NCBI RefSeq assembly: GCF_014898055.3
Contig: NW_023601104.1
Span: 69,299,106-69,363,105, forward strand
Origin: Talpa occidentalis
Taxonomy: Eukaryota; Chordata; Mammalia; Eulipotyphla; Talpidae
Length of the DNA stretch: 64,000 bases
Direction of reading: 5' to 3'
Position 1 is the stretch's first letter. Each line of letters opens with the position of its first letter. Position numbers and translations under genes: made by a program. Below the pieces are notes generated by a model. The model did no database searches. It saw only the letters and a program-made list of their open reading frames with translations, and was not told where the DNA came from. Of this stretch, positions 1 through 10,850 are shown piece by piece.

Positions 1-918
1 TTGAAAATATTTAATAAATATAAATAGAGATGACTTTAGTTAATATACCAGTTTACATGACTTTAGTTAATATAGCAGTTTACAGTGTATATTGTCCAGA
101 CATTTTTCAATCCCAGTTGTTAATTTCGTCAATTCTCAGATCGCCATATGAGATTGATACTATCAGAATCCCCATTTTACAGATGAGTTATCTGTTATGC
201 AATCCACCCAACCTATGATATTTTATTCAGGCAGCCCAAAGACTGATACCTCTAGTAATAAGACAAGTGGGTACTTAAAAAATAAATGTTTAATGACAGA
301 AAGGAAAGCAAAGGGGGGGAAAGAGAAGAGGAAAAGAAAGGATGGAGAAAGAAATGACAGAGGACATTCAGATAATTTTCTGTCCACTTCATTTGTGGAA
401 ATCATGGGCAAAGCCAGGCATCATGTACATGAATTGGGGGACAGTTTAGAAGACACCGAGGAAGACAGAAGAGAGAGAGGATAAGGAGTAACTGAAAAGT
501 TCATGAATCAAAACCTCACAAGTCAGTTCTGACATTTCATCTTCTCGTTTTTTATTAATTCTGATTTGTAAGCCTTGATATAGGAGTTTTCAATGAATTT
601 TAATTTCCTGTTGGTTTGAGGAGATTCAAAACTGATATTTGAAAATAGTTTAAGACAATCCAGCACTTTCTTGCCAACTGGATTTGTCTTTGGCTAGGCT
701 CTGATTGCCCCCAATAACTATGATAGCTCTCATCTCAGTGGCTCTTCATGATGAAAGACCTTCCAGAAACCTCTGAGGATATTTCAAGAGATGATTCCAT
801 GAACTCAAAATAATGCCAGTGACAATGAGGGGCATTTCTTAATGAGAATGGAGTAACTTCAGAAGACATACCAATCCTAGCTGTGTGTGCACCTGACTAG
901 AGAACTTCAAAAAACATA
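1..918. other. Non-coding stretch, no gene seen
   Basis: A+T-rich sequence with a short tandem duplication at its start (separate entry) and a purine-rich patch around 297-360. The small open frames lack similarity I recognise and have no splice or promoter context. No known repeat family is evident. Confidence 0.5.
30..83. repeat. Two-copy 27-bp tandem repeat
   Basis: The unit beginning ATGACTTTAGTTAATATA occurs at 30-56 and again immediately after at 57-83, with one mismatch (C versus G near base 20 of the unit). This is a simple local duplication. It makes a frame start MTLVNI twice, which is an artefact and not a protein repeat. Confidence 0.85.
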
Positions 919-919
919 A

Positions 920-1205
920 ATGGCCTCCCTGGTGGTGCAAGGGGTTAAGCACCACACTATGCAGCAATCTGCAGCCTCTGCAGCACAAGTTCAATGCACG
1001 GCCGGCCAGGGAGCAACCTCCATGGTGAGGCAGACCTCTCCTGTCTTGCCCGCTGCTCCCCTCAGCAATGTATTTCAGTCAGTCTGCCTGTTCTGTTCTC
1101 CATTCTGTCTCTGGTGAATCCTCTCACCCCCCACACCTGTGGCCTCTTCCGCAGCTCTTGTATGCAGAAATAAATAAATCCTTACCAAAAAAAACAAAAC
1201 AAAAC
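920..1205 (+). mobile_element. tRNA-derived SINE, full length
   Basis: The 5' head GGCCTCCCTGGTGGTGCAAG holds a Pol III A-box-like motif (TGGTGCAAGGG). A B-box-like AGTTCAATGCA lies about 45 bp later. The family body follows (CAGACCTCTCCTGTC, CTGCTCCCCTCAGCA, CTGCCTGTTCTG, CTGTCTCTGGTGAATCCTCT), then AAATAAATAAATCC and an impure A tail of AAAAC units. Known of such SINEs: Pol III transcription and mobilisation by L1 reverse transcriptase. No convincing TSD is visible and the B box is degenerate. Same family as the copies at 8656, 5120, 20682, 20845, 23263, 36009, 41021, 49935, 50267, 54513, 59022, 63521 and 63820. Confidence 0.93.
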
Positions 1206-1429
1206 CATCAAGCAGTATATGTCAGATGTAGTATATGACAGATGCAATATCTGTCATCCCACTGATCACCAGAGTTGATTCAGCTGACCCGGCTGGCTAG
1301 GTGGGTGTCCCCTTCCTCCCGCACCTCTCCATGTGTGTCCCTCCCCAAGCTGTGTGCTCAGTCGAGGATGGCCTTTCCAGAATAGAAACGGACTGTTCTT
1401 CCATCAAGTGTATACAAGTAGCTTCTAGA

Positions 1430-1975
1430 ACCTCCAAACAAAAACCCTAAAGCAAAAATTCTTGGTTACTTGTTGAGATGGAATGAAAACATTATGTCTT
1501 CACAAAAAACGTGGGCAAAAATGTTTATAATACCTTTATTTACAAAATTGCCAAACCTAGGAACAAGCCATATCTTCGCTCACTGGTGAATAACTTGTCA
1601 TGGAGAGATGCAATAGAGTACTCCTCAGCAGTGAAAAAGAATAGACTATTGATGCATACAACTGCATGATACGTTGTGTTATTATACGATTCCATTAATA
1701 TGACAATGTAGAAAAGGCAAAGCAATAGGGATAGAAATCAGATCATTGTTTCAAGGGACGTGAACTTGAAGGGCTGCAAATGACTCCAAAGGGGTATGAG
1801 GGAACTTTTCATCATGATGGAAATGTCCTATGTTTTCATTGTAGTTGTGATTATGAAGGTGTGAGTCTGTCAAAATTCATAGAATGGTATATCTTACAAG
1901 GGCAAATTTTCCATGTGTCAGAGAGAAATATAAGCAATTTTATGTCTATAAATTGAACAGTTTAGATAATCTGAC
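1430..1975 (+). mobile_element. Old L1 (L1ME-like) 3' end, copy 1
   Basis: The order matches the end of old mammalian L1 ORF2 and its 3' UTR. An AATGTTTATAATACC-type segment and a 'gccaaacctaggaacaagcc' segment (the usual 'gccaaaaactggaaacaacc') come first. TGACAATGTAGAAAAGGCAA and GATGGAAATGTCCTATGTTT follow, then GTCAAAATTCATAGAATGG. Frames are broken, so it is a fossil. Family from memory of L1ME 3' ends; subfamily not resolved. Confidence 0.65.
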
Positions 1976-2590
1976 AAATTCTTCAAACAACACAAACTAC
2001 CAAAATGTGAAATGGTACAATCCTTTGGAAAACAGTTTGTTGGTTTTTTATAAAATTAAATGCACATTTATCATTAGACCTGGCAATTTAATTCTTAAGA
2101 TATTGAAGAAAAATAAGAACATGTGTTCACACAAAGATATGTACATGAATGTTTGCGGCAGCTACATTTGCAGTAACAAAAAGCTGAAAACAATCCAAAC
2201 ATTTATTAACTGGTGACTGGATAAACAAATTGCAATATTTCCTCGGCAAAGAAAAGAAGTGAACTACTGATACATGCAACATGGTGAAACTCAAATGCAT
2301 TCTGCTAAGTGAAAGAAGCCAGATGTTGACGACTCCATGCTGTATGACTCAATGTAAATGAAATTCTAGAGAAAGCAAAGCTGTAGTAAAAGAAACCAGA
2401 TTAGTCATTGCCTGGAGGCTGGAGATAGTGACATGAGATTAACTGTACAGGGGACATAAGCGTAGTTTTTGAGAGGTGGAAATGTTCTTTATCTTGATCA
2501 TGGTGGAGATTTATCAAACTATATATTTTAAAATGGGTGAACATTATTGTATATAAATTATAACACAGTAAAGCCAATTAAAAAACAGAG
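1976..2590 (+). mobile_element. Old L1 (L1ME-like) 3' end, copy 2
   Basis: Diagnostic pieces in order are TGGTACAATCCTTTGGAAAA, GTACATGAATGTTTGCGGCA, CATTTATTAACTGGTGACTG, CTGCTAAGTGAAAGAAGCCA, GGAAATGTTCTTTATCTTGA and a final TTATAACACAGTAAAGCC. It covers the same L1 interval as the preceding copy, in the same orientation and adjoining it. This is therefore a second insertion or a duplication, not a continuation. The reading frame is disrupted throughout. Confidence 0.7.
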
Positions 2591-2739
2591 TCTAGGTGCA
2601 GAGCTCACAGCTGAGTGGTCAGTGAAATGTTGCATAGCAAAGTGTGGCTGCAGGGAAAGGTGAACAATGAGAGCAATTGATGAAATCAACCTACTATATT
2701 GGATTTGATTATAACAACACTGATCCATTGTTGGAGCTT

Positions 2740-2793
2740 CTCTCCCCCCCCCCTCTCTCTCTCTCTCCCTCCCTCCCTCCTTCCCCCCCCACC
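2740..2793. repeat. C/T-rich low-complexity tract
   Basis: Runs of C8 and C9 around (CT)n and (CCCT)n units. The minus-strand frame with repeated GGREREREGG residues across it is a product of the repeat. Confidence 0.9.
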
Positions 2794-5099
2794 TCAAACA
2801 ATTCACGAATCACACCATATCCTATGTAGCAAGTAGAAAGACACAGCCTTTTTTAGAGCTTTAAAAAATCACCCCTGATAAAGATCTGTTACTTCACACC
2901 CATCATCTTTATGTCTTCTTTCCTTCCAGCTTTTCACCAGCCCTCTGATATCATTTCTTATTACTTTTGGAGCTAAAATCTTATGTGTCTGTGCTTAGAT
3001 GTCTTGTAGTTTCTAAAAGACTAAAGATTCAAAAATCGATGGTCCCCTGGTTGATCTAAAAGTGATCTGAAACTCATTGGTATTTGCAATGGTAACATTT
3101 CACGTATTATCCTTTCCCAGTGGAAAACTGGACAACTAAAGAGAAAAGAAAAGAAAGCTAATGAGTTTCTTATCTGGGAAAATCATTTAAAGATTTTTTT
3201 TATATACTTTCTTTTTAAATGTAACAAGGCAGTTCCTATGATCATGACAATTTATAGCAAAATAAATTACTGCGATTGCAGGCACTGTAGTCAATGAATG
3301 AAATCCTTCAACATGTTCCTGATGCAGTGATCTGTACTGGGACTCTTGCTCTGAAGACCTGCGCTCCAGCAAAATGATAAAACTGGCCCAGTTCCATGGC
3401 ATCCCGTGAGAAATTGAGATTGAAACCACAACACAAAGAACAGAAAAACTTTTCATGCTTTTAAAGTTTCTACTTCAGTTTGATATGAACAAAGCTTTGT
3501 ACGCAAATCAGGGATACATTTAACATTTTTCTCCTATGAGCACTTTGTGGCTTTTTGCATATGATAGAATAAGTCTAGGAGGCAGGGAGAACTGTGTTTG
3601 CCAAGTTTAGAATTCAATCTCTTTGGTCTAGGCAAATCCCACCAAATGAGAACAGTTTGGTGTTTAAATTTGTTTACTTTTTTCTAAAATAGAACTTCCT
3701 GTTTTTTGATTCTATAAAGATTTGTTGAAGTAGCATTTAAATATTGTTTTGATGAGTTGAATGCAAACAGATCAGCAATGTATGGATAAAATTTCCCTCA
3801 AATTTACCCAAAATTTTAATAATTAAGAATTACCTAAACATACTTTAGGTTGGGGACTAGATTTGAATGTCTGACAAACCATTTCAAAACATTCAGAGAA
3901 CTCAAACAGACTGCATTCCAAACTGAAATGTTTTTGTTTTGGTGTTTTGTTTCAATTTTAGATGGGAAATAAAACACTTGGGTTTGCCTCCACAAATGTG
4001 AATCTGCTTTCTGTATTTATACCTCACACTGATAGGAAAGTTTTCATTTTTTTTTTCCTGGAAATGAAATCAGCTTTTAGAGAAGGAGAGATTTTATTGA
4101 CTGTCATCCAAGAGCATATTGGGCAGGTGCCCAACCCTCCTTAGACAGGAAGCCAGGGTCCCGTGCTGTGGCACTCGCTGCTCAGAGAGCTCATTTATGA
4201 ATGTAGCTTTTTCTCTCATTCTTCGCTCCACTTACCCTCCTAGACCATGGGGTTCCCATCTTCAATTTCCACTATCCACACTCTGTTCCAACTTGACTGG
4301 CTGGCTCTTTTGAATCTGGGTCACTTCAGTAGGATATCTCCAATTCTGGCTCTTTGAACAAGCTCCATTCTCCCCTGTCACCCAATTCCCTGTTGGGTGG
4401 AAGCTCACTCCTAGTCTGGCCTGCACTGGTCATGGAAGGAAATAGCCACCACTTGAGACTCCAATGAACTCAATGAAAACCTGAATGAATTCTGAGGCAA
4501 GGACTTGGGAAGAGAAATCCCTGCTGGTCTGGGATGAATGGATGCAGAAATTTCCAGAGGCTGTTGTCAGTGGGACTAAGACAAGGAAAATTCTGTTTGG
4601 GGTAACCTAGGCCAATAATATTTGACTTTCAGGTCAGGATGTTGGTAGGTATGAACACTTCCTCCATTTGTACAGTCACGGGCAAACACAGACAGGTGAA
4701 GGACAGTTACCTGTAACCATGGCAATGATTAACCAGATCCTTAAGGTTTTTGTCCTACTTGTTTCTATTGGACCTCTTTGTAACTCATGATTATTCCCTT
4801 AAAAGGAAACGACAGGGCAAAAGAGAGAGTGCTTACATGGACAGCTACACTACAGTCAAAAATTTGAGTTCATGTCAGAGTCACTAGGTAAAATGAAAAG
4901 CTCAGTGACTAAGTAAACTGTGTATGTTGGTAGGACTAGTGATCTCCTCCTCCACCTCCTACTGCAATCAGAATGAAAATACTTCAATCAAGATCAATTC
5001 TTTGCTCTAGTAATCAGGACGAGGGCCTTGACATGACGTCGGAGGCCCGCTACACTGAGACCAAGCCTGCTAATAAGGAAACTCTTGTCCTTCACTGTA
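2794..5099. other. Unique non-coding sequence, nothing recognised
   Basis: About 2.3 kb without a repeat family I can name. Frames of 60-89 codons on both strands do not look like known proteins and are not flanked by consistent splice sites. It may be intergenic or intronic. Confidence 0.5.
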
Positions 5100-5545
5100 G
5101 ATTTAGACCAGAGGTTCTTTTTTTTTTTTTTTTTTTTTAAAGATTTATTTATTTACTTATACAAGCACTGGGTACAGTCAGAAGCGCGGGAGGGTGAGAG
5201 AATTCACCAGAGCCAGAGCGGGGAGCAGAACAGGCAGAAGGACGGAAGTACACTGCTGAGGGGAGCAGCGGGCGGCAGGAGGGTTCTGCGCGCCATGTGG
5301 GACCCTCCCTCGGTGGCCGGGGAGCAGCCGGGGATTGAACCGGCTCTGCAGAGGCTGCGGGCAGCTTCGCAACCCAGCACTCAACCGCTGCGCCACCGGG
5401 GAGGCCCAAGACCAAAGGTTCTTAAACCTGATTACATTTAGATTCACTCAGGGAGTCCAAACCCAACTTGGGGTGAAACAAAGGCATCAGTATTTTTTTA
5501 ATTTCTCTGGGAGATTCTAATGTGAAATTGGAGTTGATAGCAACT
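5100..5545. mobile_element. MER5/MER20-like hAT MITE, interrupted by a SINE
   Basis: The right part carries typical phrases of these non-autonomous hAT elements: GGTTCTTAAACCTGATTACA, AGATTCACTCAGGGAG, GCATCAGTATTTTTTTAA and GGGAGATTCTAATGTGAAAT. The left terminus (5100-5119) is separated from the rest by the SINE at 5120-5408. It is a non-coding fossil; the family assignment is from recalled consensus phrases. Confidence 0.6.
5120..5408 (-). mobile_element. tRNA-derived SINE, subfamily B, with TSD
   Basis: On this strand it reads T-tail, AAAGATTTATTTATTTACTT, family body, then the head as CACCGGGGAGGCCC. The flanks AGACCAGAGGTTCTT (5105-5119) and AGACCAAAGGTTCTT (5409-5423) form a 15-bp TSD with one mismatch. 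Subfamily markers shared with 41021: ACAAGCACTGGGTACAGTCA near the 3' end, a CGCGCCATGTGGGACCCTC segment, GAACCGG at the B box, and one extra G in the head (GGGGAGGCCC). It retains many CpGs, which suggests relative youth. Confidence 0.95.
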
Positions 5546-6815
5546 GGTTTAGATTGTATAATTTTTGAAAAAATAATTTTTGTCTTTTGGAGAGGTATTT
5601 ACTTTAAGAGACCAGTAACTATGAAAATTCTGTGTCTCTTTTACTGGCGGGACTCTTGCAAAGTAAACATTTACCCTCACCCATGAAAGCATAGATATCT
5701 CCTCATATCTCCTTTGCTTCCTGCCCCCCAGGCTTAGAGGTGGCAATAAACATCCATGTACACTCAGCTGAAGGTTGTAGGGGAGTGATTTATTCAGACT
5801 GCAGCTCTCAGTAACCATTTTGAGAGTGAGATCTTGGTTTCTTCCTATGGGTAGGGTTAGCACAATGTTTTCCAGGGTAGAATTCAGTTTTCTCTCTGAG
5901 GATGGGCCTTAGACCCACAGAGAATATCCAAGTTGACTTCAATTTCAGCTTTTGTTCTGTGGAAATTCAGCTATACTTCCTTTCTAAGAGTTTATTAACC
6001 CATTAGTAAAGAAATTTGCCAGTGTCTTTGCAGCTTATATGTTAGCATTGTGGCGATTGAGAGGACAAAGTGGCAAGAGGGAGAGTCATCGACCTCTCCC
6101 GCCCCCACCCCCAGTCAAGGAAAAGTAGGACACGGCTCTGCAGAAGGCCAGATGGTTATAGGCGCCCACAGGGAAGCCAGCAGCAGGGGTGGCAGACGGT
6201 CCCTAGCCTGTGGGGATGTCTGGAAAAGGGATCTCTGCAAAGAGAGAACAACTTTCTGGTACCAGCTTGCTGTATGTGCTAATAAATGTTTAACAAATGG
6301 CTATCTAGAAAAAAATCTCTGATTTATAGCATTGGCCAATTTTCATGGTATAAACATTCTCACCAGTGCCAACATCGGGCTCCTAGCCTGAACAAGGAAT
6401 TGCTGAAAGAGGAATTGGGAAGACATGTGCAAGATTGACTCTGGCAGGCCTACAGGAGCGGGCACTAGCTCACCACTGGCCTGGGTTAGTGGGCAGGCCC
6501 TCTCAGAGGAGGAAGGAAGGACCCAGCAAATTGCTGAGGGAATGGCTGTCTTTCCTGTAGATTCCTTCTCCTTGCATAGTCCCTGTCCTCGTTCAACTTA
6601 AATGGCCAACATTCATCTATGATTCCTTCAAGTATGACCTCGTGAACTCAGGGTTTAAAATAAGTCATTTACCTGAACTGAAATTGTATTTGGAGCCAGA
6701 GACAGAAAGGATTGAGGACTATCTTTTAAAAGAGCAGAAATAAATATTTTTGAGTGTCCTTCAAATATTATCCTAGATCTAGTCACATACAGTTTAAAAT
6801 GGTCAGGAACAGGTT
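5546..6815. other. Unique non-coding sequence, nothing recognised
   Basis: No repeat or gene identified. The 104-codon minus frame at 5549-5863 and the overlapping plus frames at 6050-6322 do not resemble proteins I know. Confidence 0.45.
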
Positions 6816-6819
6816 TTCT

Positions 6820-7120
6820 CTGTGGAGTGCTCACTCTGTACTACATGCCTATGTGCATTGATTCATTTATTGTCACTAAAACTTTGTGAGAAAGATGCGA
6901 TGATTAGGAGAATTGCACCTATTAAACAAGTAACCGCAGTGAGTACTTTTGAATGAAACTACACTTATCATGGAATTTTAATAATGATTTTTGAGTCAGG
7001 AGTTACCCTGATTTTTATTTTGCACTTAAAGAAACAGAGAACAGAGGTAACTTCCTGAAGGTCAAGCCACTTGATGGTACAACAAAGAATCAAACCCAAG
7101 GACTCTGGCACCAAAGCTTG
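6820..7120 (-). mobile_element. MIR, interrupted or in two pieces
   Basis: In MIR antisense order: AGTGCTCACTCTGTACTACA, TGATTCATTTATTGTCACTA and TTTGTGAGAAAGATGCGATG (6820-6945). After about 70 bp of non-matching DNA come TAACTTCCTGAAGGTCAAGC and AATCAAACCCAAGGACTCTG (7040-7120). MIR is an ancient tRNA-derived SINE mobilised by L2; this copy is heavily decayed. Confidence 0.65.
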
Positions 7121-8641
7121 CCCTTATGTACAGAGAACTCTCTCATTTTCCTAAGCAGTCATGTTCCTAGGCCAAACCCTGACCTTCAGGGATATGCCTG
7201 GTCATGCTGGGAAAAGAATGCACCTCTCATGCAAATGTTTCTGCAGATCCACCCTTCCCAACACACACACACAAACACACAGACACACACTTCCTTCACA
7301 TTGCAAACACAACATTTTCCACTTTGGTGGTAGATACTTTTGAACATTATGTTATCACAGTCTGTGATTTAGAGCTGAAGCATCCACATGCCAAGAGGTC
7401 CAGGGATGCATTAAAATCAAATGCAGTTCTCCTAATTGCTAGCCAAGTTCAATGTTATCCCTTTGAAAAGCACTCCTAAACCACATGCAATTCAGCTGAA
7501 TTAAGGGGTTAAAAGAAAGTCATATTTCAGGAGGATTCTATTGATCTCCACCTTTAGACTCTGGTACTAAAACAGTTTTGAAGTTCCTGCCTCACTGGAG
7601 TGACATAATTTACACCTTTCATTCTGGGGTTGTCTTAGCCGAGCCACACAGTGGTGTCCTTATGTAGACAAAGCTACTGGAGTTTAGAAACAGGAAGGGC
7701 TAGAAACTGACTTTTTAAAGTAAAATAAAGCTTACTCAGTGGGGGATTTCCTTAACTCTCTAAACTCTGACATGTGTTAGGGACTCAGGAAGGAATAATA
7801 AAATTCCCCAGGAAAAGCATTTCACAAATGTCAGTGGTTAAAATGTGATTTTCTAGGTGACCACGGGTCTGATTTCCATCCAGTTTGCCTCACCTCCCAC
7901 AGGGCTGGTCTCAGGTTGCTCTTGCAGAGGCAGGTCTGCAGGAGAGCCAAGGCCGAGAATAAGAATAAGCCAAGGACGTCCTGGAGGATGTGCAGCCCAC
8001 AGCCCAGGCTCCTTTTGGGAATGTGTGTGAAAGAAGAGCTTTGCTAGCTTTCAGTAGCTTCTCTCTTGATTACCTAGGAAAGGGCACCAGCTTCAACTGG
8101 GTCTGCATGATGATGGAGGAGAAGAGGCACTCATTCAATGGGGACTGAATAGGAGCCACACAGATAAAGATGCCAGTGGTAGCCTCAAGAAAGGACAAGA
8201 TTGATGGAGTTGAAGATGTAAGGAGTTGCTGCAGGAGCACAAATGGGATTTTGGGGAGTTCATCAAAAAGGAACTGCACAGTGTAGAGTTGACTAGATAA
8301 TTAATTTAGTTCTGAGGGTCTTAAGGATGAAGAAGAACTTGGAGGTGGTTGTTTCAGGGCTAAGAGGGAAGATCCAAGTTCAGTTTAGGGGTTCACTCCT
8401 GTATTCTGTAGTAGCCAACTACCAGTTGAGGGAGAAATTTGGGAATTAAAAGATCTAGGTCATAGTACCATCCTAGTACACTCACATATTTCATTATAGT
8501 AGAGTCAGTTCTGCTATAACAAGAGATATATTCTGGAAACCTCACCTCACTATGCAAAATCAATACCACAGGACTTTGAGAAAAATGGGACCACCTAAAA
8601 TTAAAATATCCCCAAGTGAAAAACTGTTCCTGATGTTAAAA
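7121..8641. other. Mostly unique non-coding sequence
   Basis: Apart from the short (CA)n tract nothing is recognised. Around 8505-8580 TCTGCTATAACAAGAGATA recalls the end of an old DNA transposon, but I cannot name it. Confidence 0.4.
7259..7290. repeat. (CA)n microsatellite, imperfect
   Basis: ACACACACAC tracts interrupted by AAACACACAG. It generates HTHTNT-type residues in three overlapping frames, which are not genes. Confidence 0.9.
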
Positions 8642-8655
8642 AAGGTAAGACTTTA

Positions 8656-8929
8656 GGGCCTCCCTGGTGGCACAAGGGGTTAAGTCTCAGCACTATGAAG
8701 CTATCAGCAGCCACTTAGCATGAGTTCAATCCCCGGCCAGGGAGCTAACCCACATATGGTGCAGCAGACCTCTCTTGTCTCGCCTGCTGCTCCCCTCAGC
8801 AGTGTATCTCAGTACATCTGCCTGTTCTGCTCCCCACTCTGTCTCTGGTGAATCCTCTCACCCTCCAGCACCTCTGGCCTACACCCCAGCTCGTGTATGC
8901 ATAAATAAATAAATCTTTTTTAAAAAAGT
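8656..8929 (+). mobile_element. tRNA-derived SINE, full length with TSD
   Basis: The head GGGCCTCCCTGGTGGCACAA contains an A box, and GAGTTCAATCCCC is a good B-box match. The family body ends ATAAATAAATAAATC plus a short A tail. The flanks AAGGTAAGACTTTA (8642-8655) and AAGGTAAGACTCTA (8930-8943) form a 14-bp TSD with one mismatch. The head spacer (TTAAGTCTCAGCACTATGAA) resembles the copies at 20845, 36009 and 59022, marking subfamily A1. Confidence 0.96.
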
Positions 8930-8943
8930 AAGGTAAGACTCTA

Positions 8944-10650
8944 ATAAAAATAGTAGCACAGTTTCACACATGTTAAACAATTAAAAATGTGTAAATGCTA
9001 CAATAAAGATGGCACTAGAGCTTGAAAAAGACCTGAGGTTTGAGTGTTGCTGCTTACAAATTATCATGAAGTAGCAGAAGAAGGTTATTAGATTTGCATT
9101 TTTAAAATCCTGTAGCTTGTTTTTCCATCCTTGAAAAACAGGACCTTTGAAACATATATTTGGAATAGATGCCTCCTTTTTCAAAATTGAAGATTTGATT
9201 CAATGTATAGTCTTTTTCAGTTAACTTTTGTATACCTGCTGGAAATTCTTTCATGGCTTTCTCATCTGCCTTCGGGGCTTCCCCACCAGCTGCCAGTTTT
9301 ACAAATGGTGGGGATGTTTGATATCCCCAAACTAAGCAACTCATACTAGAAGGTATTACTTCTACAAAAGTCAACATTTTCCATGAAGATCTTTGCATGT
9401 AGACTGTAGTGTCTCCTTATGCAGAAGGTCATCCTGCCTTTTCACTGTTTGCTATTCAGGCTCAACAATGCTCCTCTTTCCATCTCTTCTATGTGTTCAG
9501 GCCTTGTTTTCATCCAATATGTCTAGGTGTCAGCACTTAAGAGTTGTTCTATCATAGATTTTTTTTCTTTAATTTCCATGGCATTGTGGATTTCTTTATG
9601 CCCGTTCCGTGGGAAATATCACATGTCCTCTTGATTCTTTCAAAATTCTTTTTTAATGTCAATACATTTTTTTTTTCAAGAAATGTTCTGTGTTTTTGAA
9701 TCAGGATGCTTGGGCAAGTTTTAGATGTGAATTGAGTATTTTTTTTAAATAAAAACTTTTATAAAAAGAAATTTCACACATGTGAAAGAAGAGTAAAACA
9801 AATCTTGTAGGATAACATACCTGGTTAGGCACACGCAAAATAGGTGATATATATGGGAATTGTGTGCACAAGTGTGTTCTGTGAATTCCTTCAAGACTTG
9901 GTTCAGCTGACACGGTTTTCTGTAGTTAAGGAATGTTAATATTCTCATTATACAGATTTTAAAATCTGAAGCTGGAACAAAGTTTGGATGTGAGCCTGGA
10001 ACTACTAGAAGTTAAGAGTTCTGACTGTGTTTAAGTCCCTGGTCCGAGTGTGCCTACAGGCAGTTCTACTTCTGTCTCCTGGAAGTTTGGTTTTATTAAG
10101 CCAGCAAATTTTTTTCTTTTACTTAGTTTGAGGTGGTTTCTGAGCAATGCAGGGTTTTGGCAATTGCTGCATTGCCTGAATAATGTTCCATTTCTGCAAC
10201 ATTTTGACTTGTAAAATAACCATCTCCAAGTAGAGGGCACCCGAAATTTCAAATTTGCCCTTGAAAATAGGAGGTTCTGCCTCTGCTATGCTGTGCTGCA
10301 GACACAGGGTAAAAGGAAGTTGTTCCTTCCTCATTGGCTGGCTAAGAGAGTCTCCAGCAGCGCAGCCTCATCCCTCCTTTGGAGGGGGTCTGACTCGGTT
10401 TACATTATGTAGACATTGCTCTCTGTGAAGACAGCGACCCTTCACTTGCCCCTGTCATGGTCACTGAGACTGTGTTCATCAGCAGCCTGCTCTGGTGTCC
10501 CACCAGTTCCCGGTCGAACCCCAGCTCAGCAACAGGAAGGGATGCCAACTGTTTCCAGAAATGAGTTCAGGAACCAGCACTGCTGTTTCTATGGCTGTAG
10601 AAACAGTGTTTCTATGGCACCCCATGTGCCCTGAGCCCTGAGAAACACTT
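8944..10650. other. Non-coding; one unexplained minus frame
   Basis: No repeat is named here. A 98-codon minus frame (9102-9398) is followed upstream on the same strand by further broken frames to about 9560, which could be a decayed retrocopy or chance (see findings). A small 9-bp-stem hairpin lies at 10583-10606. Confidence 0.35.
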
Positions 10651-10716
10651 CATGCATGCATGCATTCATTCATGCATTCATTCATTCATTCATGCACACA
10701 TGCATTCATTCATGCT
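10651..10716. repeat. (CATT)n/(CATG)n microsatellite
   Basis: CATGCATGCATGCATTCATT and further CATT units with CATGCACACATG interruptions. It abuts a MIR remnant. Confidence 0.92.
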
Positions 10717-10850
10717 ACTAGTGTTTGTTGAGGGCCCATCGTGTGCCAGGATCATTCTTTTTCTGTGGGTTGTTTCATTTGCTTCTTACAGTCTGAACCC
10801 TGGAACAGATGGCGCCCAGCCCAGAGACTGAGCTCCATGCTGCCTGTTTC
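10717..10850 (-). mobile_element. MIR fragment
   Basis: GTGTTTGTTGAGGGCCCATC and GTGTGCCAGGATCATTCTTT match the 3' end of MIR in antisense. A CATTTGCTTCTTACAGTCTG segment matches 'catttaatcctcacaa'. Decayed, boundaries approximate. Confidence 0.6.

Noticed and set aside
5085..5447. Frames of 88-118 codons on both strands
   Set aside because: They are translations of the SINE at 5120-5408. The same R/G/P-rich residues recur in other SINE copies.
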